From: Apostichopus japonicus
Taxonomy: Eukaryota; Echinodermata; Holothuroidea; Aspidochirotida; Stichopodidae
DNA length: 64,000 nucleotides
Direction of reading: 5' to 3'
Assembly: GCF_037975245.1 (NCBI RefSeq)
Contig: NC_092576.1
Location: 13,310,611-13,374,610, forward strand
A program made the translations under genes and the position numbers. The first letter of the stretch is position 1. Every line of letters starts with the position of its first letter. Below the pieces are notes generated by a model. It was not told where the DNA came from, made no database searches, and saw nothing but the letters and a program-made list of their open reading frames with translations. Of the stretch, positions 1-11,947 are shown piece after piece.

Positions 1-1808
1 CTTGTGCCTCTGTAGTCAAGTCACATAAAGTGAGACAATAGTCTGAAAAAGATGTATAACCCACCGATAAGACGAAAAGTCGTGGAACTGGTTCCCAACA
101 CACTGAATGACTGATAAGCGCACACAACGACTATACGGTATCTTCTGTTCACAACCCATGTATGTTACATGCAAAAATTATTTCACCGTTATTGGCTACA
201 ATTTTATGAAATTTTACAGCTTTAAAGCCGTGAACCATCGCCCACTGCCGACTGCCAGTCGGAGGAAACCATTTCTATTGAGTTTGATCATTCGTAGTGT
301 TAGGGACATTCATAGGATATTCCCCGAATATTCACAATTTGTCTACGATACAACGGTCGAGCAGTTGAATCAGATCGCATGCTGCCAAGCCCTTGTGCGG
401 CTGGCTTTACACCTAAACAGTCTTTGCAGAAAATATTCAGCCACCCCTCCAATATATATATATATATATAATTTAGTTTGAAATTAACGTTTTTTGTCAA
501 AATGGATGCGGCTGGAAACTGGACATCGTTTACACACCAAAGGTACTCTCCTCAGATGAGATCGAACAGGTCGGTGACATCAACAAGCAATGGTCAGGAT
601 AATACGTTAAGGAAGCGTATACTGACGCCGACAACTTTGGTATCCAATTCCCGACGAACTTAGAAGTGAAAACGAAGGCGATATTGATAGGGGCGCTCTT
701 GCTAATTGATTTTATGTTCTTCGAAAATATTTGAAGAATGTTTTAAACAAAGCCCCAAAAAATACTTTTCGTAAAAGAAAACTGTTCATGCAATAGATTC
801 TAAACCAACTGCAAATATTAAGACATTGTAATCCACTCTTCTATCGCTAGCCGCTTTAAAATACACACTGCAAGTCGAGGAAAACGCTACTTTGTGATTT
901 TTTTGGTTTATCTTTAAACAGGTGCGGCGGAGTTATGTCCTTTATGAGGGTTGGATAAGGCAGCATTAGTAACTTAGTTTCTACAATGTCTCTTCTGTGG
1001 ATTTACATTCCACTGTGTCATGATCAGTTGAGCAGAGTAGTAGGAATGTTTCGTCTTTAATTCCACAGTTTACCCAGTGATGTTTAGGTTGGTCTCTAAT
1101 GCAGGTGTTGGTTTTACATGTAAAAAGAAATGAATAGTTTGTGAATAAATGATTTTTAGGAAAGCATGGATATGTAGTACACTATCATTTCATGTTTGTG
1201 CAATTTCGATGCAGAGAGGTGCACAGGAATGCATTCCTATACGGAGCTTTGAATTTTGTTTTGATGTTTAGTGTTTATATAATTATTTATGCAGTGCCTT
1301 ATGCTAGAGTTAAATCCTATATAATGGTGAAATGATTGGGACTATATTCAAACAATGGCCTTTTATGACACCCAAACGATCTTTTGAGCGCAAGTTCTTG
1401 ATCACATATACATCTAAATAGACAGTATCGGTACTGTGTATACACAGACAGGTAGACATACAAACAGAGAGACACATGCAGAGAGAGGGGTAGTTGGCAT
1501 GCACCATCACAGCTCACACTAGCATATTATCAAGCCTCAATTCAAAGAAAATTAATGGTTGTCCATTGGAGAATTAGTGTCTTGTTTGGTTGTCCAAAGG
1601 AGACATTTGCTGTTGAAGAGGACATTATATGTTTACACTTTGTTCAATAGTTCCTTCTGTTTTATTGTTTTTTAAATGTCAGAAATACATGAGAAACAGT
1701 TTCTGTCGGTTGTCCATCACCTATTTGTAATATTAGTGACCAATGGATGATCGTAATACGGAGCCCTGACTGAACTTGTGTGACCTAACAAGTAAGAACA
1801 CTGATATG
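1..1808. repeat. Duplicated flank, copy 1 (matches 16520-19135)
   Basis: From base 1 this segment matches 16520-19135 almost base for base. The match ends near 1808/19135, where copy 1 runs into the tetranucleotide array. Copy 2 carries a 795-bp insertion that is absent here; the empty TTAA site is at 818-821. The homology already exists at base 1, so the duplication extends left of the window. The first part also resembles the sequence downstream of gene B (near 44690-44940), so this is PLSCR 3'-flank material. I see no intact gene in it apart from the orphan exon at 543-734. Confidence 0.9.
543..734 (+). pseudogene. Orphan PLSCR exon 5 copy 1, stop at codon 20
   Basis: The 192-nt segment reads in frame as a scramblase last exon: it follows an AAAG acceptor-like end, opens with VLSSDEIEQVG, includes the [10 protein letters not shown] calcium-site loop and the hydrophobic [15 protein letters not shown] segment, and ends in TGA. 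An in-frame TAA at 600-602 (codon 20) interrupts it at a point where genes A and C show no matching codon. None of exons 1-4 is seen nearby within the window. It is a non-functional exon copy, or a very short alternative last exon if it were ever spliced to. Its twin is at 17068-17259. Confidence 0.85.
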
Positions 1809-1822
1809 AACACTGATGAACA
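735..1822. other. Gene-free duplicated flank
   Basis: This continues the duplicated flank after the orphan exon. The part just after 735 resembles the sequence after the stop codons of gene B (about 43000-43150) and, inverted, of gene C (about 59300-59440). Short open frames on the minus strand near 1310-1517 have no recognisable domain. Nothing else is seen. Confidence 0.6.
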
Positions 1823-2772
1823 CTGATGGATGGATAGATAGATGGATTCATGGATGGATAGATGGATGGATAGATGGATGGATAGATGGATGGATGGATA
1901 GATGGATAGATGGATGGACAGGTGGATAGATGGATAGATGGATGGATGGATAGATAGATGGATAGATGGATGGATAGATGGATAGATGGATAGATGGATG
2001 GATAGATGGATGGATGGATGGATGGATGGATGGATGGATGGATGGATGGATGGATGGATGGATGGATGGATGGATGGATGGATGGATGGATGGATGGATG
2101 GATGGATGGATGGATGGATGGATGGATGGATGGATGGATGGATGGATGGATGGATGGATGGATGGATGGATGGATGGATGGATGGATGGATGGATGGATG
2201 GATGGATGGATGGATGGATGGATGGATGGATGGATGGATGGATGGATGGATGGATGGATGGATGGATGGATGGATGGATGGATGGATGGATGGATGGATG
2301 GATGGATGGATGGATGGATGGATGGATGGATGGATGGATGGATGGATGGATGGATGGATGGATGGATGGATGGATGGATGGATGGATGGATGGATGGATG
2401 GATGGATGGATGGATGGATGGATGGATGGATGGATGGATGGATGGATGGATGGATGGATGGATGGATGGATGGATGGATGGATGGATGGATGGATGGATG
2501 GATGGATGGATGGATGGATGGATGGATGGATGGATGGATGGATGGATGGATGGATGGATGGATGGATGGATGGATGGATGGATGGATGGATGGATGGATG
2601 GATGGATGGATGGATGGATGGATGGATGGATGGATGGATGGATGGATGGATGGATGGATGGATGGATGGATGGATGGATGGATGGATGGATGGATGGATG
2701 GATGGATGGATGGATGGATGGATGGATGGATGGATGGATGGATGGATGGATGGATGGATGGATGGATGGATA
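1823..2772. repeat. (GATG)n tetranucleotide microsatellite, ~0.95 kb
   Basis: The first ~180 bases mix GATG and GATA units. From about 2005 to 2770 the array is essentially pure GATG, roughly 190 units. The period is 4, so frames on both strands stay open and yield artificial repeats (SIHP on minus, MDGW on plus). These are not proteins. The array sits between the two duplicated blocks 1-1808 and 2815 onward. In the second unit the equivalent gap holds 12.5 kb of other sequence. Confidence 0.97.
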
Positions 2773-2814
2773 GGGATGAAGATTTCGAATTTCAACCTTA
2801 GGGAGACACAAATA

Positions 2815-5800
2815 CAGGTTTGAGCCAGAAACAGATGAATCTGACGACGATGACAACCATGCAGGCCGAAGCAGCAGTCAATGACGTAGTGCCAGCCAAT
2901 CGCTTGGAGAATCTAGACTGGTATGAAACAAATGTATGTGAAAAAAAGTGTTTTCTGCCCAAGAGTTTTTCATTTGATCGTCACGCAACTACAGTGTTAT
3001 TTGTTGACTGCTATTAGTAGAATGTGACACTGGCCAGTTACTGCTACTTCCTCCTATCATGTGATTTGCGCGTGGGCTTTTATTATTTATATGGCATACA
3101 CAGTGTAGAATACACGCTGAATGATAAAGACTTGACATTTTGCTTGCCATGGTCCGTGTTCACGTGTAGAACAAACATATACTTCTCACCTTGAATCATT
3201 CACAATGGCTATATACGTCAATAAAGCTTGCTCATTCAAAATGCTCAACGAACCCTAGCTTTATTTGATTGTTACCGACCTTACTAGTTAGTTCCTATTT
3301 CGTAGACTGTGATGGTAATACCTGTCAAAAATTAATTCAATGACAGACATTCTTTGCATACCGAACTTAACTCTCTACTTCGAGAAACTACTAACTAGAT
3401 AAAATGTGAGAAAAAAGTAATAACACCAAAATTCAGAATGAATGCGTATAGAAATAGTTTTCATTTGATCGACACGCAACTACGCGCGATGCATCTGTGC
3501 GCTTTACAAACAATCTAGAATATACAATTACATAAATGGAGAAAATACATAAAAAAGTAAACACATATACCATATATAGATATATACAGGAATATGAGAT
3601 AGAAAAAACGATTAAAAGCACTGGTGAAGAGTAAAGCGATAAAACATGTTGACTACAAAATCTACAACTCGATTGCAAAAAAAAAGGGAAAATTATAATG
3701 CTCTTGAAAGAAGTGCTTTTTCAGGTGTGATCTTGAAGGGAAAAAAATATTGTCACCTTGACTGGTTCACAATGGCTATATACGTCAATAACGCTCACTC
3801 ATTCAAAATGCTCAACGAACCCTAGCTTTAGTTTGAGTATAACCGACATTACTAGGTAGTTCCTATTTCGTAGACCGTGCTGGTAATACCTGTCAAAAAT
3901 TCATCTGCATAATTCAACAGTTTTCTGTTTCAGTTTAACAAGTTTCAAGCTGCCTCTTGGTTCCGTTTTGTGCCTCCTACCAACAGGCGTAAGTGTGTTC
4001 TCTCCTGTTAGTGGATCCCTACATGTGTCACCAGTCACCAGCCTAGCTGCACCATCTATACCAATACATACAAATGATACCAGGCAGACAGATAAGTCAC
4101 CGCCAACAAACTGTAACTGTCAGTAAGTATCGCCCAAACCAAAATAGTTGCCTGCATCATTTTATGTCTTTCAGTTGGTAAACTGATGTTTGCCGTGGAT
4201 ATGATAACCTACTTTTGTTAAAATTTTGTTAAATGGTTCTACATAAACAACTATTTCAACGTTTGTAGAGCCTGAGTAGTTGAATATCTAAGATCATAAT
4301 GTGTTTGTGCAATTGAAGAAGTTTCAACATTTGAATTTTCTCAAAAGTTCAGTTTCTTCTGTTTATTTTTATCAATTAAAAGACGTGCTCATTCTTGTAA
4401 ACTTTTTTTGTAAGTGAATGGTGTTATTTGGTTATTTCAAATGAGAAACTTTCCTTCACTGAAATAATCTAAACTTAAATGACAAAAATAAAGTGCCCTG
4501 AAGTTGCAAATTGAAGAATAAAAAATGTATACTTAAAATGTGCCCTCACGCCAACTTTTTGTTCCCTTAAAAAATATTGGAATTTTTGGTAAGAATAGCA
4601 AACAGGATCAATTTTGTGTTGAGGTATAACTTTCTGATTCTGTCTTGTATGGCTACGACCTATTTAAACGCCTTGTATCTGATATTGTTTAGGCCTACTT
4701 CACTTTTATTTTTACCAAATTTCTTAAGTTTCTTTACTCTGTACACGTTTCTTAAATATTTAAGAAAAAACTATTTTATTAAGCATTATTAATGTATTTA
4801 CGACTTCTTAAATCTTCATACTTTTTATATTATTATATGTCTTTTTAAAAATAATTTTTTATTATTTGTCTTTTTGAAAAACTTTTTTTTTTTTTTAAAC
4901 TATTTTATTAAGCATTATTAATGTATTTATGACTTCTTAAATTTTCATACTTTTATATTATTATGTGTCTTATCAGAGGGCCTCGTGGAAGATTAGCTAT
5001 TGCTAAACGAGCTACCCTCTTAAAATAAAGTTGAAATAAAATAAATAAATAAAACGGATTTTTGGAAAACTACATACAGACTGCCTTAACCATTACGGTG
5101 ACCCATGAATACCAGGTTTGCCGTTTACTGGGAGAGCCGTTACTAATTAGATACAGTATATATAACAGCGCATGCGAATAACATGGCTGTCACCATATGG
5201 TTCCTTATTTTTACGAGCGTGAGTTTCCCCGTAGAGTACTAAGCCGCATGAGCATTGTTTTCTTACTGCATATGTATAGTCAGCCAGTTGCGACAAATTC
5301 CTAACGCTAATACCTCTCTCAACTGTCCGTCCGCGTCATGCTTTAAAGCATTCGTATTGGCAGTATGAACGGTTCCTAACCTTTATCTGATTATATTGCT
5401 TGAACCTCTATAAACTGTCCGCCTAATTCATGCTTCAAATCACTCGTATTGACAGTGCTGGCAGTTCCTAACTGTTATCTGATAGAACATGATATTTATA
5501 CTGCTCATACGGACACGATATGGGTGCTCTGCAGCGGACATACAGTGCAACTGGGCGGCAGTGTAGTAGGCCTAAGCAAAAATATCGTAGTAACCTTTCT
5601 TAGTTCTTAAAACAAGGTGATTGTGTTCATTCAACTATAGGTTACACTACTGATTAACTAACCTTCCAGCTGAGAACTGTTGCAGTGCCTCTGTGATAGA
5701 TAGTGAAATCTTTCCTGAAAATGAAGTAGAACTGTTTATCGGAATTATATGGAAATATTATTTTCATTGCAAACGTGTGGTCTAAAATTGCTTTAATAAA

Positions 5801-6185
5801 TTTATGACAAGCGACATTGGAAGAGAAAAGAATTAACATACTCTTATACACACCATACACGTCTGGTACATACATTAAGATTGAAATACGGGAAGAAAAA
5901 CTATGCTTTGAGTAGGCTGTTCATGTTCACACTCATATCCGCCCCCCCCCCCCCCTTATTTTCTTTCTTTCTCTTCTGCCTGGTTTAATAAACAACCAGG
6001 TTAAGAACTGTTTGTATTGTCACTGCGAGTTGCTTTGAAGCATATTCTGAGCGGACAGAACTAGAGGTAATCTAGACAATATCACTATCACAAATACAAT
6101 TGGCATATTAAAGCTTCGTGGACTCTTGAACTTATCGATCCTGTTTGAATTGCGTTTTTCAACATTAACTATATAGATCCCGACC
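2815..6185 (+). other. Upstream region of gene A, duplicated upstream of gene B
   Basis: This block aligns with 31643-38293 and ends at the start codon of gene A, so it is the paralogous 5' region. The copies differ by insertions: the second carries a LINE (32038-35516) and an extra ~220 bases near 35760-35990, while the first carries an insertion near 4655-5054. The first ~120 bases contain an acidic open frame ([15 protein letters not shown]) that soon meets a stop. I cannot assign it. A short TATATA lies about 15 bases before the ATG, but no promoter is claimed. Confidence 0.7.
4655..5054 (+). mobile_element. 5'-truncated non-LTR retroelement tail
   Basis: Gene B's upstream copy (near 37165) lacks this ~400-bp block, which marks it as an insertion. 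It ends in an A-rich tail with AAAT-type repeats at about 5030-5054. Before the tail lies a compact GC-richer segment (about 4975-5025), typical of LINE or SINE 3' ends. Inside it, a stretch of about 85 bases occurs twice (near 4760-4845 and 4895-4970). There is no coding domain, so the clade is unknown. A short ambiguous ACG may be the target duplication. Confidence 0.5.
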
Positions 6186-9100
6186 ATGGCGAATACTCCA
6201 CAGTTTGGTATGACAGGTGTAACAGCGGTGACGTCACCTCCTGGTAAGGCCCAACCGACCCTTCAAGTGCCTGGTGCGGGGTTATCTTGGATGGATCGAC
6301 CTTCCGTAAGTAATTTATGATTCCCCCCAAAAATAATTCCGCACATGCGTTTAGTTCTATAATATCATTCCGATCGATGGCTGAGAATAAGTCATGAACC
6401 CCTGGCCATTGGTAACTTGTCACACCCACACAAAAGTGTGCATAATTCAACCAATCCCACCCGAGGCACTCCCGCGGGCTAATTTTGTTGATTCCCTATC
6501 GGGTTCAATGCAATTACAGTGTTCAGCCAATCAGATTGCTCGTTACGTCAGCACCAATAGTGACCATCGCTTGGCAATTGGAAGTTCGAAGACATAAAAC
6601 TGAATAACACACTGACACTTAATTAAGTCTATAGTTACGGGGTTTCCCTTCAATCGCCTTAACTTTGAACTTGTAATGCTTGGATCACATGTTGACATTA
6701 CTTATGATACATAAGCTATTTCCATTGGGTTGGTGTTTACGTTATTTAAGATTCGTGAGCCGTTCTATTGAAATAGGAATTCGTTTCGTGGGATAGGTAC
6801 ACTAAAATTAACTTCACGACGCGCGTTCACGCGTCTTGAATGAATATACGCAAAACAGTTCAGTCTGCAGTATGATACATTTCCGTCACTGCAATGTGTA
6901 CACAGCATTAACACACATAGGCCTACAGCGCATGTGTGATGCACCCCTGTAAGAAACTTTCACTGTGCCATGTTATCGATTAATGCCTTCACAGAAAACT
7001 TCGATCAAGCATCGATAGTTGATCACACAATCATAACAAACTAGTGTGCTAAATATGTCCTAACCAATTCAAAGATACGAAAAGCTTCGTGTAATGTTGA
7101 ACGGGTATATCTTCGTTGCAACGAATGGATGCAGACAAAGTGAAGGTTTCTATGGTGATGACCTAACTCTTTCGACCAATCATAAGCGACTATTTACATA
7201 TAATTGCAAACCTGTTTGTGTGTGTGTGTGGGGGGGGGGGATGCGCCCAACTAACAGTTATCTCAAAGGTCCCCATGTGTACACCTGGGTGAAGAGAGGC
7301 AGTGGAGATAAAGTGCCTTGCCCAAGGATTCAACGTATATCTGGTCAGGGCTCGAACCTGCAAACCTTAGATCACAAGTCCACTGCCTTAATCAGCTAAA
7401 CAGCGCCCAATGAACAGTTAATCTCACAGGTCCCCATGTATACACTGTGAAGAGAGGCAATTGAGATAAAGTGCCTTGCCTTGCCCAAGGACACAACGTA
7501 ATGCTCTGGACAGGACTCGAACCTGCAAACCTTATATCACAAGTCCACTGCCTTTACCACTTGACCACAAAGCTCTCAACATATTCTAAGCATACTGGTG
7601 AATGTTTCCATTCAATTCCTACATGTGGGTTTTGAGAAGAAAAAGAAAACATCGTTCGGACACATTCCAAACCCACTGTGTAAACTTGAAGCAAACAGGT
7701 GTGATATCAGAGAAGCAAAAAGACCAATTGGTTGTAATGAATAGTTTAAAAACTTGTCTAAGTCGCTTTCGACTTTCATTATGATAATATTGATTCACTC
7801 AATCTCTTCTGTGGATCTGACTGGTGGTGGGTAGGTACCACCATTCCCCCACCTCTCCACTCCCCTTAAATATATATTAAAAACTTACAAATTGTTATTT
7901 CCCAAAGTCCTTGCGTGTAGACCTAATTTGTTGTCTAAAAATGAATATAATCCACAATGCACCATTTCACGTCTAAAATGTTACTTGTCTTGCGGAGGCT
8001 GACCACCAGACCAACCCCCAGACCAACCCCCAGACCCCCCTCTCTCTCTTTCCCATCAATTTTAATGGAGTGTTATATGTTTTCTTTGCAAACAAATTCG
8101 GCGAAGTTGAGATTCAACTTCCTCGTTCCTGTTAAGAATTGAAAGAGGTTATAAAAGGGGGAATTACCCATTTTTATTTAAGACTGCGTTTTTATTTGTT
8201 ATTTAACTATTTTAGCTACCCCCCTCCCCCAAAGCCACTACTGATATTGTTATTACTTCGTTGTCGCTTCCTAGGCAACCATGGGTTGTCTATTTCAAAC
8301 CCACTGTGCAACCATGGGTTGTCTATTTCAAACCCACTGTGCAAACTGGAAGCCAGCAGGTGTGATATCAGAGAAGCAAAAAGACCAATTGGTTGTAAGG
8401 AATAGTTTAAAAACTTGTCTAAGTCGCTTTCGACTTTCATTATGATAATATTGATTCACTCAATCTCTTCTGTGGATCTGACTGGTGGTGGGTAGGTTGC
8501 ACCATTCCCCACACCTCTCCTCTCCCCTTAAATATATATTAAAAACTTACAAAGTTGTTATTTCCCAAAAAAGTCCTTGCGTGTAGACCTAATTTGTAGT
8601 CTAAAAATGAATATAATCCACAATGCACCATTTCACGTCTAAAATGTTACTTGTCTTGCGGAGGCTAACCACCAGACCAACCCCCAGACCAACCCCCAGA
8701 CCCCCCTCTCTCTCTTTTCCATCAATTTTAATGGAGTGTTATATGTTTTCTTTGCAAACAAATTCGGCGAAGTTGAGATTCAACTTCCTCGTTCCTGTTA
8801 AGAATTGAAAGAGGTTATAAAAGGGGGAATTACCCATTTTTATTTAAGACTGCGTTTTTATTTGTTATTTAACTATTGTAGCTATTCCCCCTCCCCCAAA
8901 GCCACTACTGATATTGTTATTACTTCGTTGTCGCTTCCTAGGCAACCATGGGTTGTCTATTTCAAACCCACTGTGCAACCATGGGTTGTCTATTTCAAAC
9001 CCACTGTGCAAACTGGAAGCCAGCAGGTGTGATATCAGAGAAGCAAAAAGACCAATTGGTTGTAATGAATAGTTTAAAAACTTGTCTAAGTCGCTTTCGA

Positions 9101-11391
9101 CTTTCATTATGATAATATTGATTCACTCAATCTCTTCTGTGGATCTGACTGGTGGTGGGTAGGTTGCACCATTCCCCACACCTCTCCTCTCCCCTTAAAT
9201 ATATATATTAAAAACTTACAAATTGTTATTTCCCAAAGTCCTTGCGTGTAGACCTAATTTGTTGTCTAAAAATGAATATAATCCACAATGCACCATTTCA
9301 CGTCTAAAATGTTACTTGTCTTGCGGAGGCTGACCACCAGACCAACCCCCAGACCAACCCCCAGACCCCCCTCTCTCTCTTTCCCATCAATTTTAATGGA
9401 GTGTTATATGTTTTCTTTGCAAACAAATTCGGCGAAGTTGAGATTCAACTTCCTCGTTCCTGTTAAGAATTGAAAGAGGTTATAAAAGGGGGAATTACCC
9501 ATTTTTATTTAAGACTGCGTTTTTATTTGTTATTTAACTATTGTAGCTATTCCCCCTCCCCCAAAGCCACTACTGATATTGTTATTACTTCGTTGTCGCT
9601 TCCTAGGCAACCATGGGTTGTCTATTTCAAACCCACTGTGCAACCATGGGTTGTCTATTTCAAACCCACTGTGCAAACTGGAAGCCAGCAGGTGTGATAT
9701 CAGAGAAGCAAAAAGACCAATTGGTTGTAATGAATAGTTTAAAAACTTGTCTAAGTCGCTTTCGACTTTCATTATGATAATATTGATTCACTCAATCTCT
9801 TCTGTGGATCTGACTGGTGGTGGGTAGGTTGCACCATTCCCCACACCTCTCCTCTCCCCTTAAATATATATTAAAAACTTACAAATTGATATTTCCCAAA
9901 GTCCTTGCGTGTAGACCTAATTTGTAGTCTAAAAATGAATATAATCCACAATGCACCATTTCACGTCTAAAATGTTACTTGTCTTGGGGAGGCTAACCAC
10001 CAGACCAACCCCCAGACCAACCCCCAGACCCCCCTCTCTCTCTTTCCCATCAATTTTAATGGAGTGTTATATGTTTTCTTTGCAAACAAATTCGGCGAAG
10101 TTGAGATTCAACTTCCTCGTTCCTGTTAAGAATTGAAAGAGGGTATAAAAGGGGGAAATACCCATGTTTAATTAAGACTGTTATTTAACTATTGTAGCTA
10201 TTCCCCCTCCCCCAAAGCCACTACTGATATTGTTATTACTTCGTTGTCGCTTCCTAGGCAACCATGGGTTGTCCACCAGGACTGGAGTATCTCAGTCAAC
10301 TTGATCAAGTCCTCATCCACCAACAAGTTGAATTACTGGAGATGTTCACCACCTGGGAAACGCCAAACAAATATCAAGTGAAAAATATTCTCGGTCAACA
10401 GGTACGTATACGTTATACAGTATATACTTCATCTTAGGAGGTATATAATACTGGTGCAGGGGTATATGGGGAGCATACCCCGTACACCCTACCCTACACA
10501 GTACCCTCCCCGCCCACACCCCAGTCTTCAATTTCCCTAGTCGATCTAACGAAGATCGTTATTAGCACAACTTTGTGTAGACCTGTTTGTTAGACTTAAT
10601 ATTATTGGCTAATATTCCTCAGGAACCACTATTTCACGTGTATTTATTTTAAGGGAGGTGGACCACAGCCCCCCCCCCCCCTCCACCTCCTTCAAGTGAG
10701 CAGTCGGCTATAACGACCCCAGGGACAAAACCTGTTCCATTTTGATATCCTGGACCCCTTCCCCAAAATTCCATATATCGTTCGTTTTTTTGAGGGGTGG
10801 GAGGGGGGAGGAGGCTCAGGAAAATATATCCAAAAATCAACAGGACAACATCTTTCTATAAGATTATGTTACCAAATACGATTATTTGTGTGTCTTAGAT
10901 GTTAAGAAAGCAGGAATGGAACTACCTGTCTCGAGAAAATATGATAAATATAGACCACTTTACAAATTAACGAACTGCGTAACAATGTAGTTTCATAGGT
11001 GACTATAGAGGTTGTTGACAACTTCAAAGAGCAGCGTATGATTTGTATGTTTATCCCAGTAACTTTGGCAAAATCAATATCAAAAAATATCAAAAATATA
11101 CGATATCATCACTTTTGAAGTTTTTTCACTGTTCTTGATTTTCCGACTCGTTATATATATATAAATGAAAATCGTAATGAGTTGGAAAATCAAGAACAGT
11201 GTAAAAACTTTCAGCCTCCACCGGGATTCGAACCACGGGCCTCCCGCTCTGTACGCGGACACCCTAACCACTAGGCTATGGACGCTGATTGTATGTCCAG
11301 AGGTTCGAAACCGGTAAGGAAGATCGTAATTCCACTGTAGGCGTTTGTCACCTATATCGAACAATACTAGTTCTGTTTTTGGTGACATTGC

Positions 11392-11485
<94 letters not shown>

Positions 11486-11913
11486 TCTTTTTATATTCAT
11501 CTTTTTTTTTCTTAATTTAATTTAGATTTTTTTCGCTTTCGAGGAGTCAGAAGAATGCATGCGTCAATGGTATGGTCCTAAGAGAGGCTTCGAGATGCAC
11601 ATTGTGGATAATATGAATCAAGAAGTCATGAAGGTCTCCAGAGAATTCAATTGCTGTGCGCGTGGCTCATGTTGTGCTGAATGCGGTGATGGCGAAAAAT
11701 ACGCCCATAAAGTCACTGTAGAGGCCCCGCCGGGCAACCCTATCGGCTATGTTCTTCAAAGGTATATATGTTATACTCAGAAAGGATGATTTCACGTTTT
11801 AAGAACAGTGCCACAGTTTTAAGATATTCTATCGAAGACAAGGCTGTTCTCAGAAAATTTGTTTACAGGGGGATGTATCACTGTATTGCTGTACTATTGT
11901 ATACCCATAGAAA

Positions 11914-11947
<34 letters not shown>

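Noticed and set aside
107-481. 124-residue frame in the duplicated flank (also 16677-17006)
   Set aside because: It is conserved only because the flank is duplicated, has no recognisable domain and ends in a TA microsatellite.
1717-2856. Long SIHP/MDGW open frames on both strands
   Set aside because: They follow the period of the GATG microsatellite; open frames on both strands are expected and there is no non-repeat domain.
2820-3017. Acidic and WYET-containing frames at the start of the upstream duplicon (also 31648-31842)
   Set aside because: A frameshifted reading vaguely recalls an acidic linker before an R-L-x-N-x-x-W motif seen in some P2X7-like domains, but the match is too short and is broken in both copies.
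6169-6450. Minus-strand frame across PLSCR exon 1
   Set aside because: It is the antisense shadow of exon 1 of gene A and its donor site.
7957-10136. Repeated 61-residue frames (MHHFTSKML...)
   Set aside because: They are four copies of an intronic tandem repeat without splice or coding support.
11213-11286. Functional tRNA gene
   Set aside because: The head has pol III boxes but an imperfect T stem and mismatched acceptor, sits in a dispersed 225-bp repeat and recurs at 61267-61340; a SINE is more likely.
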